NCBI RefSeq assembly: GCF_002847445.1
Contig: NZ_CP025430.1
Span: forward strand, 3,025,001 to 3,089,000
Reading direction: 5' to 3'
DNA: 64,000 bases
Source of the DNA: Paracoccus zhejiangensis
Lineage (GTDB): Bacteria > Pseudomonadota > Alphaproteobacteria > Rhodobacterales > Rhodobacteraceae
Both the position numbers and the translations under genes were made by a program. Of this stretch, positions 19,538 through 27,695 are shown piece by piece; position 1 is the stretch's first letter; each line of letters begins with the position of its first letter. The notes under the pieces are model-generated. The model was given only the letters and a program-made list of their open reading frames with translations. It ran no database searches and was not told the DNA's origin.

Positions 19538-21074
19538 CCAGTTCAATGAATTTGGTCCAGGGCCGATTTGGGCCAACTCTGGATTCGATATTTCCCTGAG
19601 CATCCAGACGAAATTCTCGTGCCGTTGTGCCTGGTGTCCAAGGGGCCTTCTCTGGGCCATTCGCTACGGAAGCAGGGTTGTCGGGATCGACGCCTTTATA
19701 TCGCCATATCTCGAACTCTCCGCCCATAAGTTCGGAACGATTCTCTATTCCAAGCTCTTCGAGAAAATCATCAAATGCTCTCGTATTCCACGATCCGCCT
19801 CCTGGCGAGGCGTCTACGCGCGAAAATACATTCTGCAGATAGGCCGGCCCTCCCTTCTGCTGCAACTCGTTCAACGCCGATCCATTTGCCTTGACCTCGA
19901 TGATCGTGATCCGTGGCGGGCTGCCGGGTTTGACCGCGATAATGTCCGGGCCATGGCCAGAGCCATTCTTCAGCTCAAAAGTCTTGAACCCCTCGGCCTC
20001 AAGGCGTTTGCGGGCATCGGCTTCGGCCATATCACCGATACGCTTAGTCCTAGCCGCAACATGGGTGGTATTCGCGTCAGGCTCGGGCGTGACACGCTCG
20101 GTTGGCTCATGTGGCCGGACGGGGTTGGCATCGTCTGCGGCCTCGACCGGCTTTCGGCCCTCGACGACAATCTCATCACCCGTGCGGGCAGGGGGAACCG
20201 GTGGCTCGACCTTGTCCGCGACCCGGGTCGCATCGCCCGCTGCGGCTGCCACCTCATTGCCGCCGCCAAGCCAGGCCGGAACCCTTACCCTGTTGGCCCG
20301 CAAAATCGCCGCTAGCTCGGCCGTCGTGGCCGCGCCACCCAGTCGCCCAAGTGCGCCCATGACGCCCCTCAGCGCGCGCAATACCTTGGTCGGGCTGAGG
20401 AACAGGGCGACCAGACAGGCAGCATATCCGGCGCTGCCCCAGGGGTCCGACTCGACCTGCTGCTGGATCAGCTTGGTGACTTGGTCGGCAAGGTCCTTGC
20501 CGCCGCGTGCCAGCGAGGCCCATTCCTGTTCGGTGAACAATAATGAAACCGCGTCCGCCAGCCCCTTCAGCGCGTTCTCGGCCTGGTTCATGGTGAGAAC
20601 TTCGTATTCGCTCCAATAGACATCATAGGCGGCCAGCAGGTTCACGCCGGCCTTGCTAATGTCGCGGAGCGTTGCCTTCAGCGCTTCGAGCTTGGCATAG
20701 AGGCGGAACAGGGCCATCTGCTGTTCTTTTGGCAGCACGGAAAACGTCTGTGTGCCAGCCTCAAGCGCCATGAACAGCTGGCCAACGCGGGCCGCATCAC
20801 CCGTGACGCTGCGCCAGAAGAACCAGTTGTCCTGGCCATCAGAGGCAATATCAAGGTCAGCATCCAGCTGGATCAGCAGTTGGGTCAGCTCGAGTATCGC
20901 CTTCAGCTCGTCATAGAGGCATTGCCCTACGCCGGACAGAAGGCTGCCACCGGCAGGCCGCCAGCTGTTGTCCTGTGGCGCTGGCGTTCCCACGGCATCC
21001 TGCGCCATCTGCTGGATATCGGCCGGGGTCAGGCGCCAGCTTGCCGGGGCCGTAGGGCCGTCATCCATTGCCAC
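19530..21074 (-). CDS. T6SS effector with C-terminal PD-(D/E)XK-type nuclease domain
   Basis: The 514-aa protein is modular. Residues 1-200 are helical and have no signal peptide. Residues 210-250 contain a hydrophobic stretch (GYAACLVALFLSPTKVL) that could be membrane-interacting. Residues 280-340 are a Pro/Asp-rich linker. The last 175 residues hold a nuclease-like core: GDMAEADARKRLEAEGF (Glu351), HGPDIIAV (Asp377), IIEVKAN (Glu393-X-Lys395) and LNELQQKGG (Gln406). This spacing resembles the PoNe DNase type of PD-(D/E)XK toxins. It overlaps the preceding gene by 14 bases and the immunity gene by 8. Delivery by the adjacent VgrG is inferred. Confidence 0.75.
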   Translation of the reverse strand: MAMDDGPTAPASWRLTPADIQQMAQDAVGTPAPQDNSWRPAGGSLLSGVGQCLYDELKAILELTQLLIQLDADLDIASDGQDNWFFWRSVTGDAARVGQLFMALEAGTQTFSVLPKEQQMALFRLYAKLEALKATLRDISKAGVNLLAAYDVYWSEYEVLTMNQAENALKGLADAVSLLFTEQEWASLARGGKDLADQVTKLIQQQVESDPWGSAGYAACLVALFLSPTKVLRALRGVMGALGRLGGAATTAELAAILRANRVRVPAWLGGGNEVAAAAGDATRVADKVEPPVPPARTGDEIVVEGRKPVEAADDANPVRPHEPTERVTPEPDANTTHVAARTKRIGDMAEADARKRLEAEGFKTFELKNGSGHGPDIIAVKPGSPPRITIIEVKANGSALNELQQKGGPAYLQNVFSRVDASPGGGSWNTRAFDDFLEELGIENRSELMGGEFEIWRYKGVDPDNPASVANGPEKAPWTPGTTAREFRLDAQGNIESRVGPNRPWTKFIELDE

Positions 21075-21819
21075 GATCCAGATGGGTGCCGCCGCGCCGG
21101 CGCGTCTTGCCGGTCCCGGCGCCGCGTTTGCGCGATTTCAGGATCGCGGAGAACACAGCATCCAGCGTACCGGGAATGTTCAGTTGGCCGGTATGGGTGG
21201 ATTCGTAGGAATGGCGGTTGGCAGTATCCTTTTTCGGGCCCATCGGGGCGGTTTCGGGTCGGTAGTCCATGCGCATCCCCGAGAAGGGCGCTGTGCCGGC
21301 GAAATCCGGGACCGAGGATGTCATCTCCTTCATACTCGCCAGAACCGACGCGCCGGTTGCGAAGGTATCGGGGTCGAAGTCCAGTTCATGCAGGCCCGAG
21401 GCCGCCATTGCCGTCTTGACCAGAGCACCCAGTTCGCCACCATCGCCAATCTGGTCCTTGAACCGCGCGCTGATTGCGGCCGCCAGGGACAGTGTATCAT
21501 CCGCCTGACCCGAGGTGCCGCGCTCTGCCTCCAGGATGGGATCTGAACCGCCATCATGGATCTTGCCCGGATGTTCGGATTTGTCCTCCTGCCCGAACGG
21601 CAGGCCAGTCAGTGCCTTGGCCAGCGAGAAGCCGTCGGGATAAGCCTGTTCGTCGATTTTGGCGGGGCGGGGCGAAATGCCAAGCGTCGCATAGGCCTCG
21701 AGCAAGGCCGCATTGTTCATCTGGATCAGCATGAAATACGGGGTCGCGATCCCCTTTGACGAGACCGTCTCGACGCCCTGATGCTGATCCGGTTCAGTTG
21801 ATTTTGACGTCCTTGCCAT
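21061..21819 (-). CDS. Unknown protein between VgrG and effector (possible adaptor)
   Basis: The 252-aa protein overlaps the end of vgrG by 26 bases and the start of the effector gene by 14 bases, so all three are translationally linked. Early residues include PYFMLIQMNNAALLEAYATLG; the C-terminus is very basic (LKSRKRGAGTGKTRRRGG). It has no DUF4123, PAAR or DUF2169 signature that I can see. Genes in this slot often encode an adaptor that docks a given effector to VgrG, which is the likeliest role here. If the overlap start is wrong, a shorter start at the MNNAALL methionine is possible. Confidence 0.5.
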   Translation of the reverse strand: MARTSKSTEPDQHQGVETVSSKGIATPYFMLIQMNNAALLEAYATLGISPRPAKIDEQAYPDGFSLAKALTGLPFGQEDKSEHPGKIHDGGSDPILEAERGTSGQADDTLSLAAAISARFKDQIGDGGELGALVKTAMAASGLHELDFDPDTFATGASVLASMKEMTSSVPDFAGTAPFSGMRMDYRPETAPMGPKKDTANRHSYESTHTGQLNIPGTLDAVFSAILKSRKRGAGTGKTRRRGGTHLDRGNG

Positions 21820-23869
21820 TCACCCGCACCGTCGTGTCAGCCACAATGTCGATGGCACTTCCCTTGATTTCGATCTTGCCGCTGGAATGGATGACGATCG
21901 CGCCAGAGCCGCAGGCGACCTGCCATGTTTCACCGGCAACCATCGTCGAGGTTTTCGCCGCCTCGTGCATGGCGCTTCCTGCGACAAAGGTGTGCTTGTT
22001 ATGTCCGACGAACTGCTGCGAATTCCGGCCGATCGTCGTGGTCTTGGTCAGTCCCACCGCCTCTTGCTTGGCAAGCGCCACGACCTCTGACTTGTTCATT
22101 CCGATCAGTTCGTTGTAGTTCCCCTTGCCGAGGTTTATGAAGCCGGGGACGCCCAGCTTCTTTGCCTTTTCGCCCAGAAACCCAGTGAAGCTTTGATGGA
22201 CGTTGCTGATGAAATCCAGTGCCTTGTTGGCGCCGACGACGATTGAGTAGTTCCCGCCAACTTTCACCGATAGGTTGTTGCCTATCTCTGCGGATTTGTT
22301 TGCGCCGATGCTTTCGAATTCGTTCACGTCGACGCGCTTTTCTCGGTTGTTCAGGACTTGGATATTCATGTCCTTCTGGGCGTGGACGAAGATTTCCTCT
22401 TCGCCTCTCTCGTCCTCGAAGCGCAGCTCGTTATAGCCCGCGCCCTGATGGGTGTCGGTCTTGAATGTGCTGACGGTCTTGTGCTTGGGCAACTCGTAGG
22501 GCACGCCGTTCTTGCCGTTATAGACGCAGCCTGTGACCAGCGGCTTGTCAGGATCGCCCTCCAGGAACTCGACCACGACCTCCATGCCAATGCGGGGAAT
22601 GACCATGCCGCCCCAGCCCGCTCCAGCCCAGTTCTGCGACACCCGGCAGCGCATCGAATGGGCGCCGGTCAGGTCCCAGTGGAACCGCACCAGGATGCGG
22701 CCGTATTCGTCGCAGTCGATCTCGCCCTCGCCCACCACCATCGCCGTCTGCGGGCCCTGCACGATGGCGGGCGGCGTGCGCCGGGGCGGGACCATCGGCG
22801 CGGTGTCGGGCATCAATGTGTAGCTGCCGGTAAAGGCATAGCCATCGCTGCCCGGCCCGCCCGAGCCATAGGCCTCGCTGACGAAATGATGGCTGGCCGA
22901 GAGGCAGAGATAGCTTTCCCCGGTCCCCGGCACGGTGTCGCCCGAGAGCGTCAGCCGCATCCCCGCGCCAAGCGCGACGCAATCCCCGACCGCCCGGTTC
23001 CTGCGGTCCGCCCCGCGCTCCTGCTCGGTCCGGAGGCCAGCAACCAGCTTGCCCACCGGCTGCGCCAGGTAGTCACCCGGATAGTCGAAGCTTTCGATCC
23101 GGCCCTGCGGATGGGTGGCATCGCCGGTCCGGTCCGTCTCCATCGCGGCGGTCGGGGTCTTGAAATTGTAATCGGTCAGCCGGATCGCCCCGGTGGTCAG
23201 GTTGCGCTCGGGCGCCCAGTCCCAGAAATGCTCCTGCTCATAGTGGTGGTGACCGTCATAGCGCTTGAACGGGCGATCGCCGATGGTCTCATGGCTCAGC
23301 GCGTCATCGGTCAGGACCAGCGTATGGCTGCCCACCGCATGGCGGAAATGGAAACTGATGCCGGCACGCTCCATCTGGCGGCGGGCAAAATCGAGGTCGC
23401 TCTCGCGGTATTGGACGGTGTATTCCAGCACCGGGTAGTCACGCGTCAGCTTCATCTCCAGCGCCGGATCGCCCAGCCCCGCATATTCCCCAAAGAGTTC
23501 CTGCAGAATCTGGACCGCGGTCTTGTCGTGGAAAATGCGCTGGTTCCGCCGCCGCCCGGCCAGCCAGAACCACGGGCGCAGAGTCAGGTCATAGCGATGC
23601 CCGTTCTCGCCGACGCCGGCCCACCGGGCCGAGGTGACGATGCCATCGAAGGCGCGCATCTGGTCATGCGCCTCGATCTCGACGCTCGCATGGGTGCCGA
23701 TGAGGGCGTCGAAATCCAGGTCGTCGCGAATGGCCAGCGCCTCGACGCGGTAGTCGAAGAGATCGTTCAGATGGTCGGAGCCGTCAAAGCGCAGCAGGCT
23801 GAGCGTATCGGCACCAAGCGCGGTGGTCAGGCGGCCAAGGCGCTCGGTCTGCTTGAAGGGGGCGTTCAA
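21794..23869 (-). CDS. vgrG: Type VI secretion spike protein VgrG (copy 1)
   Basis: The 691-aa protein has full VgrG architecture: a gp27-like part (about 1-370, with RLGRLTTALGADTLSLLRFDG and the VQYRESDLDFARRQMERAGISFHFRH stretch), a gp5 OB domain (about 390-470, IDCDEYGRILVRFHWD and VEFLEGDPDKPLVTG), and a C-terminal beta-helix with VGxN/IG repeats ending in DIVADTTVRVNGKDV. The start is a TTG at 23869 preceded by GGAGG; the same GGAGG-TTG block occurs in copy 2, and the upstream sequence differs. It heads the effector and immunity operon. DNA at 22716-23847 appears identical to copy 2. Confidence 0.93.
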   Translation of the reverse strand: MNAPFKQTERLGRLTTALGADTLSLLRFDGSDHLNDLFDYRVEALAIRDDLDFDALIGTHASVEIEAHDQMRAFDGIVTSARWAGVGENGHRYDLTLRPWFWLAGRRRNQRIFHDKTAVQILQELFGEYAGLGDPALEMKLTRDYPVLEYTVQYRESDLDFARRQMERAGISFHFRHAVGSHTLVLTDDALSHETIGDRPFKRYDGHHHYEQEHFWDWAPERNLTTGAIRLTDYNFKTPTAAMETDRTGDATHPQGRIESFDYPGDYLAQPVGKLVAGLRTEQERGADRRNRAVGDCVALGAGMRLTLSGDTVPGTGESYLCLSASHHFVSEAYGSGGPGSDGYAFTGSYTLMPDTAPMVPPRRTPPAIVQGPQTAMVVGEGEIDCDEYGRILVRFHWDLTGAHSMRCRVSQNWAGAGWGGMVIPRIGMEVVVEFLEGDPDKPLVTGCVYNGKNGVPYELPKHKTVSTFKTDTHQGAGYNELRFEDERGEEEIFVHAQKDMNIQVLNNREKRVDVNEFESIGANKSAEIGNNLSVKVGGNYSIVVGANKALDFISNVHQSFTGFLGEKAKKLGVPGFINLGKGNYNELIGMNKSEVVALAKQEAVGLTKTTTIGRNSQQFVGHNKHTFVAGSAMHEAAKTSTMVAGETWQVACGSGAIVIHSSGKIEIKGSAIDIVADTTVRVNGKDVKIN
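22716..23847 (-). repeat. 1.13-kb direct repeat within two vgrG genes, copy A
   Basis: Line-by-line comparison with 47188-48319 (constant offset 24472) shows no difference over about 1132 bases. Scattered differences appear on the spike side (22530-22715), and the sequences diverge completely before about 22530. Both copies are on the same strand. Recent gene conversion or duplication is inferred. Confidence 0.9.
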
Positions 23870-24316
23870 AAGGGCCTCCAGGGGAATCGTGATAAACAAT
23901 TTATTGATGGGAGAGTAGCTGTCTCGAAGAACAATGAACAGACCGCCTGCGCGCGGGCACCGTCAAGCGATGCGGCGCCGGTCATGGAGAGGGTGCGCTG
24001 GGGCCAAACTGATGAGAAAACAGTGTCCAGATCCTGTCCCCGCAACCATTCTTTGACCATCGCGCAAGCGACAGCGCTGCGGCATGTTGATCATCGATGT
24101 TGAACGCCGGTGTGTGGCCGGTACGGGCCGGTTGATCAAATGAACTATTTGTCAAATTGACATGTCATTCCGAGCTGCGAGACGTAAAGGGTATGAACTG
24201 CCCAAGGCCGCGTTCAACTCATAGACCGTCCTTGCATTCCAAAGCCTCGTTCTTGAGGTATAGCCAGATTATGATGGTTGCTGTGATGCGACCAATAGGC
24301 AGGGCCAACTCGGATC
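23870..24316. other. Non-coding junction with island boundary
   Basis: I see no convincing gene here. It contains the upstream region of vgrG copy 1, the tRNA-fMet 3'-end copy at 24031-24049, and an AT-richer stretch at 24120-24300. A 13-base near-palindrome (TGTCAAATTGACA, 24150-24162) is present but has no gene start nearby. Confidence 0.5.
24031..24049 (+). repeat. tRNA-fMet 3'-end copy, island boundary 2
   Basis: The 19 bases ATCCTGTCCCCGCAACCAT are identical to 1638-1656, the T-arm, acceptor and CCA end of tRNA-fMet plus one base. The rest of a tRNA is absent. It separates the T6SS/prophage block from the catabolic block and looks like an attachment-site scar. Confidence 0.72.
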
Positions 24317-24655
24317 AAGCTGGCAAGAGATTGCAGATGTTCCGCCGCCGCCGGACAGCCCGGAGATCGAGACTGCCCGACTCATAGACCAGCGGCGAGT
24401 CGTCCTGCATTGCGGTTTTCACGTGGTCGAAGAGATCGCGGTTCGTGCAATAGCTGCGGCCTCGATCTTTTCGGGCCTTGTCCTGAGAAAGCTGTAGCAG
24501 GTGCTGGCATTTTTGCAAGTCCCGCAGCGATTCAGTCTGGTGCGCTGGTCGATGGGGCTGATCTGCCGCCGCGACGCCACCTGCCCGAGATTTATGCACA
24601 TACGGGCGGCCATCAGCGCGATCGCTTCGCTTTGGTCGGCAGGTTGTCCAAACAT
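24317..24655 (-). pseudogene. DUF6455-like Cys-rich small protein, frameshifted
   Basis: From the ATG at 24655 the frame gives MFGQPADQSEAIALMAARMC and RCGTCKNASTCYSFLRT, the Cys pattern of DUF6455 proteins. The family's expected YCTNRDLFDHVK ending is found in another frame from about 24470 onward, so a frameshift near 24475 breaks the gene. It lies downstream of the VOC and 86-aa genes on the same strand. The family assignment is from motif recall. Confidence 0.5.
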
Positions 24656-24679
24656 GTTGCTGCTCCTCTTGCGGCCTTG

Positions 24680-24940
24680 TCACAATGGGCGGTTGGTGCC
24701 GATCACCCGCACCTCGTCGCGGCCCCAGGCCGCGATCTCGCCGTTCAGCCCGCCAGTGAAGATGCCGTACCAGACGGCGGGCTTCATCTTCATCGCCTTG
24801 CGCGAGAAGATCAGCTCGACCGGGGCGGTGATGGTCCAGTAACCCTTGACCGGCCCCGAGATGGTGACTTCGGGATTGTCGCGCTGGGTTTCGACCATGG
24901 GCCGGAATTCGGGCACGTCGATGACATGAACCTCGATCAT
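24680..24940 (-). CDS. Small protein coupled to VOC enzyme (86 aa)
   Basis: The ATG at 24940 overlaps the stop codon of the VOC gene (TGATG), so this 86-residue protein is translated with it. It is largely beta in character (MIEVHVIDVPEFRPMVE, VTISGPVKGYWTITAPVELIF) and soluble. I do not recognise the family. It could be a small partner of the VOC enzyme or act on its product. Its presence in the TetR-controlled island ties it to the aromatic acid pathway. Confidence 0.6.
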   Translation of the reverse strand: MIEVHVIDVPEFRPMVETQRDNPEVTISGPVKGYWTITAPVELIFSRKAMKMKPAVWYGIFTGGLNGEIAAWGRDEVRVIGTNRPL

Positions 24941-25641
24941 CACGCGGCTCCCTTGTATGCATCGACCAGCTTGGCCTTGCGGCGCCAGACCATGTCGATG
25001 TCCGGCATCAGGTCGCCCGCCTCGCGGCATTCGGTTTCGACCTCCATCGCGGCCTGGATGGTCAGCCTTGCATCGACCTCGTCGATCAGCTCGGTCTCAC
25101 GCAGGCGGCGGGTGATCTCGACCGGATAGCCGTTCGGATCGGTGAAATAGATCGACTCGAGGATCTCGTGCTTGGTGTAGGGCGAGATCTTGATGCCGCG
25201 AGCCTCCAGTGTTTCCTTCCACTGGATCAGCTGTTGCTCGGTATCGACGGCCCAAGCGGTATGAGTGGCGAAGTAGAAATGATGCTCTTCCGGCACATAG
25301 CGCGCGGGCTGCTTGCTGCCGATGTAATAGAAGAAGGCGATGGTCGCGCCCTTGCCGGCATCGAAGAAGAAATGCAGGAAATCATGGTGACCCGGAGGGC
25401 CCCATCCGCGCGCGCTGATGGCGTGGACCAGCGGCAGGCCCAGGATGTCGCGGTAGAATTCGATGGTCTCGTTCAGCTTCCAAGTCGGGCGGGCGGTGTG
25501 GTCGACGCCGTTCAGCGCCAGTTGGATGCTGTCCAGCGCGGCATGGCGGGTGCCGGCAAGGCTACCATTGCCGACGCCCATGGCATCGTTGAAATTCGTG
25601 GCGGAGGATGCGTCGTCGCGCTTTTCAAGGCTATCAGTCAT
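24940..25641 (-). CDS. VOC-family (glyoxalase/extradiol dioxygenase-like) metalloenzyme
   Basis: The 233-aa protein has the vicinal oxygen chelate fold: a first half with LDSIQLALNGVDHTARP and FYRDILGLPLVHAIS, and a second half with EEHHFYFATHTAWAVD and ESIYFTDPNGYPVEITRRL. Likely metal ligands are His in VDHT, His in FATHT and Glu in PVEIT, as in ring-cleavage dioxygenases and glyoxalases. The C-terminal 50 residues are an unusual helical extension. It is transcribed away from the TetR gene, with an operator between them. Ring cleavage or isomerisation in the pathway is plausible but not shown. GAGGAG lies upstream of the ATG. Confidence 0.75.
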   Translation of the reverse strand: MTDSLEKRDDASSATNFNDAMGVGNGSLAGTRHAALDSIQLALNGVDHTARPTWKLNETIEFYRDILGLPLVHAISARGWGPPGHHDFLHFFFDAGKGATIAFFYYIGSKQPARYVPEEHHFYFATHTAWAVDTEQQLIQWKETLEARGIKISPYTKHEILESIYFTDPNGYPVEITRRLRETELIDEVDARLTIQAAMEVETECREAGDLMPDIDMVWRRKAKLVDAYKGAA

Positions 25642-25693
25642 GGTGATCGGCTCCTCTTGCGAATCGGTCTGTCTCTGTGTCGCTTCCTATTAA

Positions 25694-25708
25694 TTGACAC
25701 TATCTCAA
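25694..25708. promoter_or_regulatory. Candidate TetR operator 1 (TTGA-N7-TCAA)
   Basis: TTGACACTATCTCAA lies in the 114-base gap between the divergent VOC and TetR genes. The same inverted half-sites with the same 7-base spacer occur at 27444-27458 and 27643-27657, with a one-mismatch copy at 27622-27636. It probably controls both directions, including autoregulation. Confidence 0.68.
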
Positions 25709-25755
25709 TAAATAGCATTTGCCAAGGAAATTGTTGCCATGGCAATTAGGGTGGC

Positions 25756-26490
25756 ATGAGCAGTGACACACATGAAAAGCGCGGCCGTGGCCGCCCCCGT
25801 CGCAGCGGTGATGGCGAGGATGGTCTGGTCGACCGCGAGAAGATCATCGACCTAGCCTATGATCTGGCGCGCAGCCAGTCGATCGACCAGGTGTCCTTCG
25901 TGCAGCTGGCCAAGGCCTTCGAGGTTAAGCCCGGGGCGCTGCATTACCACATCGGCACCAAGGATGACCTGACCTCGGCCATCCTGAACCGCTTCTATCG
26001 CGAGCTTCTGGCCAAGCTGACCGCGATGCCCGAGGAATCGGACTGGCGCCGGCGCCTGTCGCATTTCGCCCAGACCCTGATGACCACCGAACGTGATCAT
26101 CGCGGGGCCGCCGAGCATATCCAGACCCATGCCAAGTTCCGGGTGTTCCAGCGGGTGCGCGATGGCGAAACGGATTATGGCGCGGCCTACCTGGACCACG
26201 CCTTTTCCCTGCTGCGCGGGGCTGGTTTCGACGCGGAAACGGCGGCGCTCTGCTATCACGTGCTGGCGCTGCATTGCCTGTCGGCGGCAACCTCGGCCAG
26301 TTCACGGCTGGAACCCTCGGCGCATGAGACGTTCCTGACCGCACGGGCCGAGGCCTATGACCCCGGCGAGATGCCGGGGCTGGAATTCGCGCTGCGCCCC
26401 TTCGCGCGGGTCAGGGCCGATGATGCCTTCCAGATCGGGCTCGAGGCGCTGTTGGACCGTTTCGCGACCATGCGGCGCGCCGACGGATAG
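25756..26490 (+). CDS. TetR-family regulator of the aromatic acid island
   Basis: The 244-aa protein has a basic N-terminus (KRGRGRPRRSG) and a TetR helix-turn-helix at about 30-75 (REKIIDLAYDLARSQSIDQVSFVQLAKAFEVKPGALHYHIGTKDDL). The C-terminal domain is helical and probably binds a ligand such as a CoA ester or aromatic acid. It is divergent from the VOC gene, with the operator-like TTGA-N7-TCAA between them. Matching sites precede both alpha/beta hydrolase genes, so it likely controls the whole island. The ATG lacks a strong ribosome binding site. Confidence 0.83.
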   Translation: MSSDTHEKRGRGRPRRSGDGEDGLVDREKIIDLAYDLARSQSIDQVSFVQLAKAFEVKPGALHYHIGTKDDLTSAILNRFYRELLAKLTAMPEESDWRRRLSHFAQTLMTTERDHRGAAEHIQTHAKFRVFQRVRDGETDYGAAYLDHAFSLLRGAGFDAETAALCYHVLALHCLSAATSASSRLEPSAHETFLTARAEAYDPGEMPGLEFALRPFARVRADDAFQIGLEALLDRFATMRRADG

Positions 26491-26495
26491 CCGGG

Positions 26496-27347
26496 CTAAA
26501 GCGCCGCCGCGAAGCGCAGCATCTCGTCGTGGAAATCGGCGCTGCGTTTGTGGAAATCGATGCAATGGCCGGCCCCGGCGAAGATGCCGGTTTCGATCTT
26601 CGGTGCGCGGGTGAGCATGGCGGCGACGGTGGCCTGATCGGCGATGTGCCAAAGCTGCTCGTGCTGGGCCAGCTTGTAATAGACCGGGACGGTGACCCGT
26701 CCCAGGAGGCCGGGGGCGCGGTGGCCCCAGTCGCCGGCGATGTCGATGGCCTCGGCCCGGGGCATCAGCGTGTTGGCCGGGTGGCTGGCTGCCGGCATGG
26801 TCTCGGGCAGGGTGTCAGGCGGGCCGAACATGACCTGATCCTTCAGCGCCGTCGGCATTTCGACGAAATAGCCCGGCGGCAATTTGGCGAAATCCTCGGC
26901 CAGATGGGCGGGCAGGGTCTGGGCGAAGCCGGTCACCATGATGCCGCGCAGGGGCCAGTCTGGTCGCCGCGCGGCGATGGAGGCGGCGATCACCCCGCCC
27001 ATGGAATGCCCGATCAGCGCGATGCCCTCGGGCTGCAGCTCCAGCGCCCCGGTGATCTCGCCCATCAGGTCCGCCAGCCGCGCGGCATTGCGGTCCAGCA
27101 TCTCGGGGCCATCCGCCAGCGGCTCGCTGCCACCGTATCCGGGGCGATCCGGTGCGATGATGTCGAATCCGGCGGCCATGGCCCGGTCGATCAGCGAATG
27201 GCCGGGGATGTCGAAATAGCGGCTGGAATAGGTGCCGCCGTGGATGGCGACCAGCAGGGTCGGCTGTTTGCCGGCGCTCTCCGCTGCTCGCCCGAAAATA
27301 CCGGAGACCGGTCCTTGACTGGTGGTGATTTCGAAGCTTCGTTTCAT
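26496..27347 (-). CDS. Alpha/beta hydrolase
   Basis: The 283-aa protein carries the alpha/beta hydrolase features: an oxyanion region VAIHGGTYSSRYFD (about 33-46), the nucleophile elbow GHSMGG (about 112-117), an acid region near VTVPVYYKLAQHEQLW, and a catalytic His in GAGHCIDFHKRS. The start at 27347 has GGGAGGAG upstream; a longer open frame reaches 27458 but starts inside the operator. It converges with the TetR gene (5-base gap) and is read from its own operator-bearing promoter. The substrate is unknown; an ester, thioester or ring-fission product is possible. Confidence 0.8.
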   Translation of the reverse strand: MKRSFEITTSQGPVSGIFGRAAESAGKQPTLLVAIHGGTYSSRYFDIPGHSLIDRAMAAGFDIIAPDRPGYGGSEPLADGPEMLDRNAARLADLMGEITGALELQPEGIALIGHSMGGVIAASIAARRPDWPLRGIMVTGFAQTLPAHLAEDFAKLPPGYFVEMPTALKDQVMFGPPDTLPETMPAASHPANTLMPRAEAIDIAGDWGHRAPGLLGRVTVPVYYKLAQHEQLWHIADQATVAAMLTRAPKIETGIFAGAGHCIDFHKRSADFHDEMLRFAAAL

Positions 27348-27443
27348 CGTCCCTGGTCTCCTCCCATTGACGTGCCGTTCCGATGTGACCGGGCGTGACG
27401 ACCGATTGCCGCCAGCGTCGGGTCCCACGTTGTTAGCCATTAT

Positions 27444-27458
27444 TTGATATAGCGTCAA
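27444..27458. promoter_or_regulatory. Candidate TetR operator 2 (TTGA-N7-TCAA)
   Basis: TTGATATAGCGTCAA lies 97 bases upstream of the minus-strand hydrolase start at 27347. It has the same half-sites and spacer as operator 1. Confidence 0.65.
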
Positions 27459-27621
27459 TTAAGATTTCGCCACCGGATGAGGCGCCAGTCCGGTCATCCG
27501 GCTGACCTGTCGCCCCTGAATGTCGATTCGGATTGCTGGCCGGATTGGGATGAGGGACAGCCACTTCATCCTGCGGCATATCTTGGCAAATTCATTGTAA
27601 AACAGTTGGATGTGCCATTAA

Positions 27622-27657
27622 TTGCCACGCAGTCAATAAATATTGACATACTATCAA
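27622..27657. promoter_or_regulatory. Candidate tandem TetR operators 3 and 4
   Basis: A site at 27643-27657 (TTGACATACTATCAA) and a one-mismatch copy at 27622-27636 (TTGCCACGCAGTCAA) lie upstream of the plus-strand operon that starts at 27696. Their centres are 21 bases apart, two helical turns, which suits cooperative binding of two dimers. Confidence 0.65.
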
Positions 27658-27695
27658 TAATGAGGCATTGTAAGAGGCAGATCAAGGAGGAACCA

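Noticed and set aside
24031..24049. A second tRNA-fMet gene at 24 kb
   Set aside because: Only the last 19 bases match; there is no D-arm or anticodon arm upstream, so it is a scar and not a tRNA. The same holds at 36384 and 52587.
22358..24103. Long plus-strand open frame (581 codons) opposite vgrG copy 1, and its twin at 47151-48362
   Set aside because: Both are mirror frames of the VgrG coding strand in GC-rich DNA; they have Arg/His/Ala-rich composition, no family features and no ribosome site.
24150..24162. Palindrome TGTCAAATTGACA as a fourth TetR operator
   Set aside because: The half-site order and spacing differ from TTGA-N7-TCAA and no gene starts beside it.
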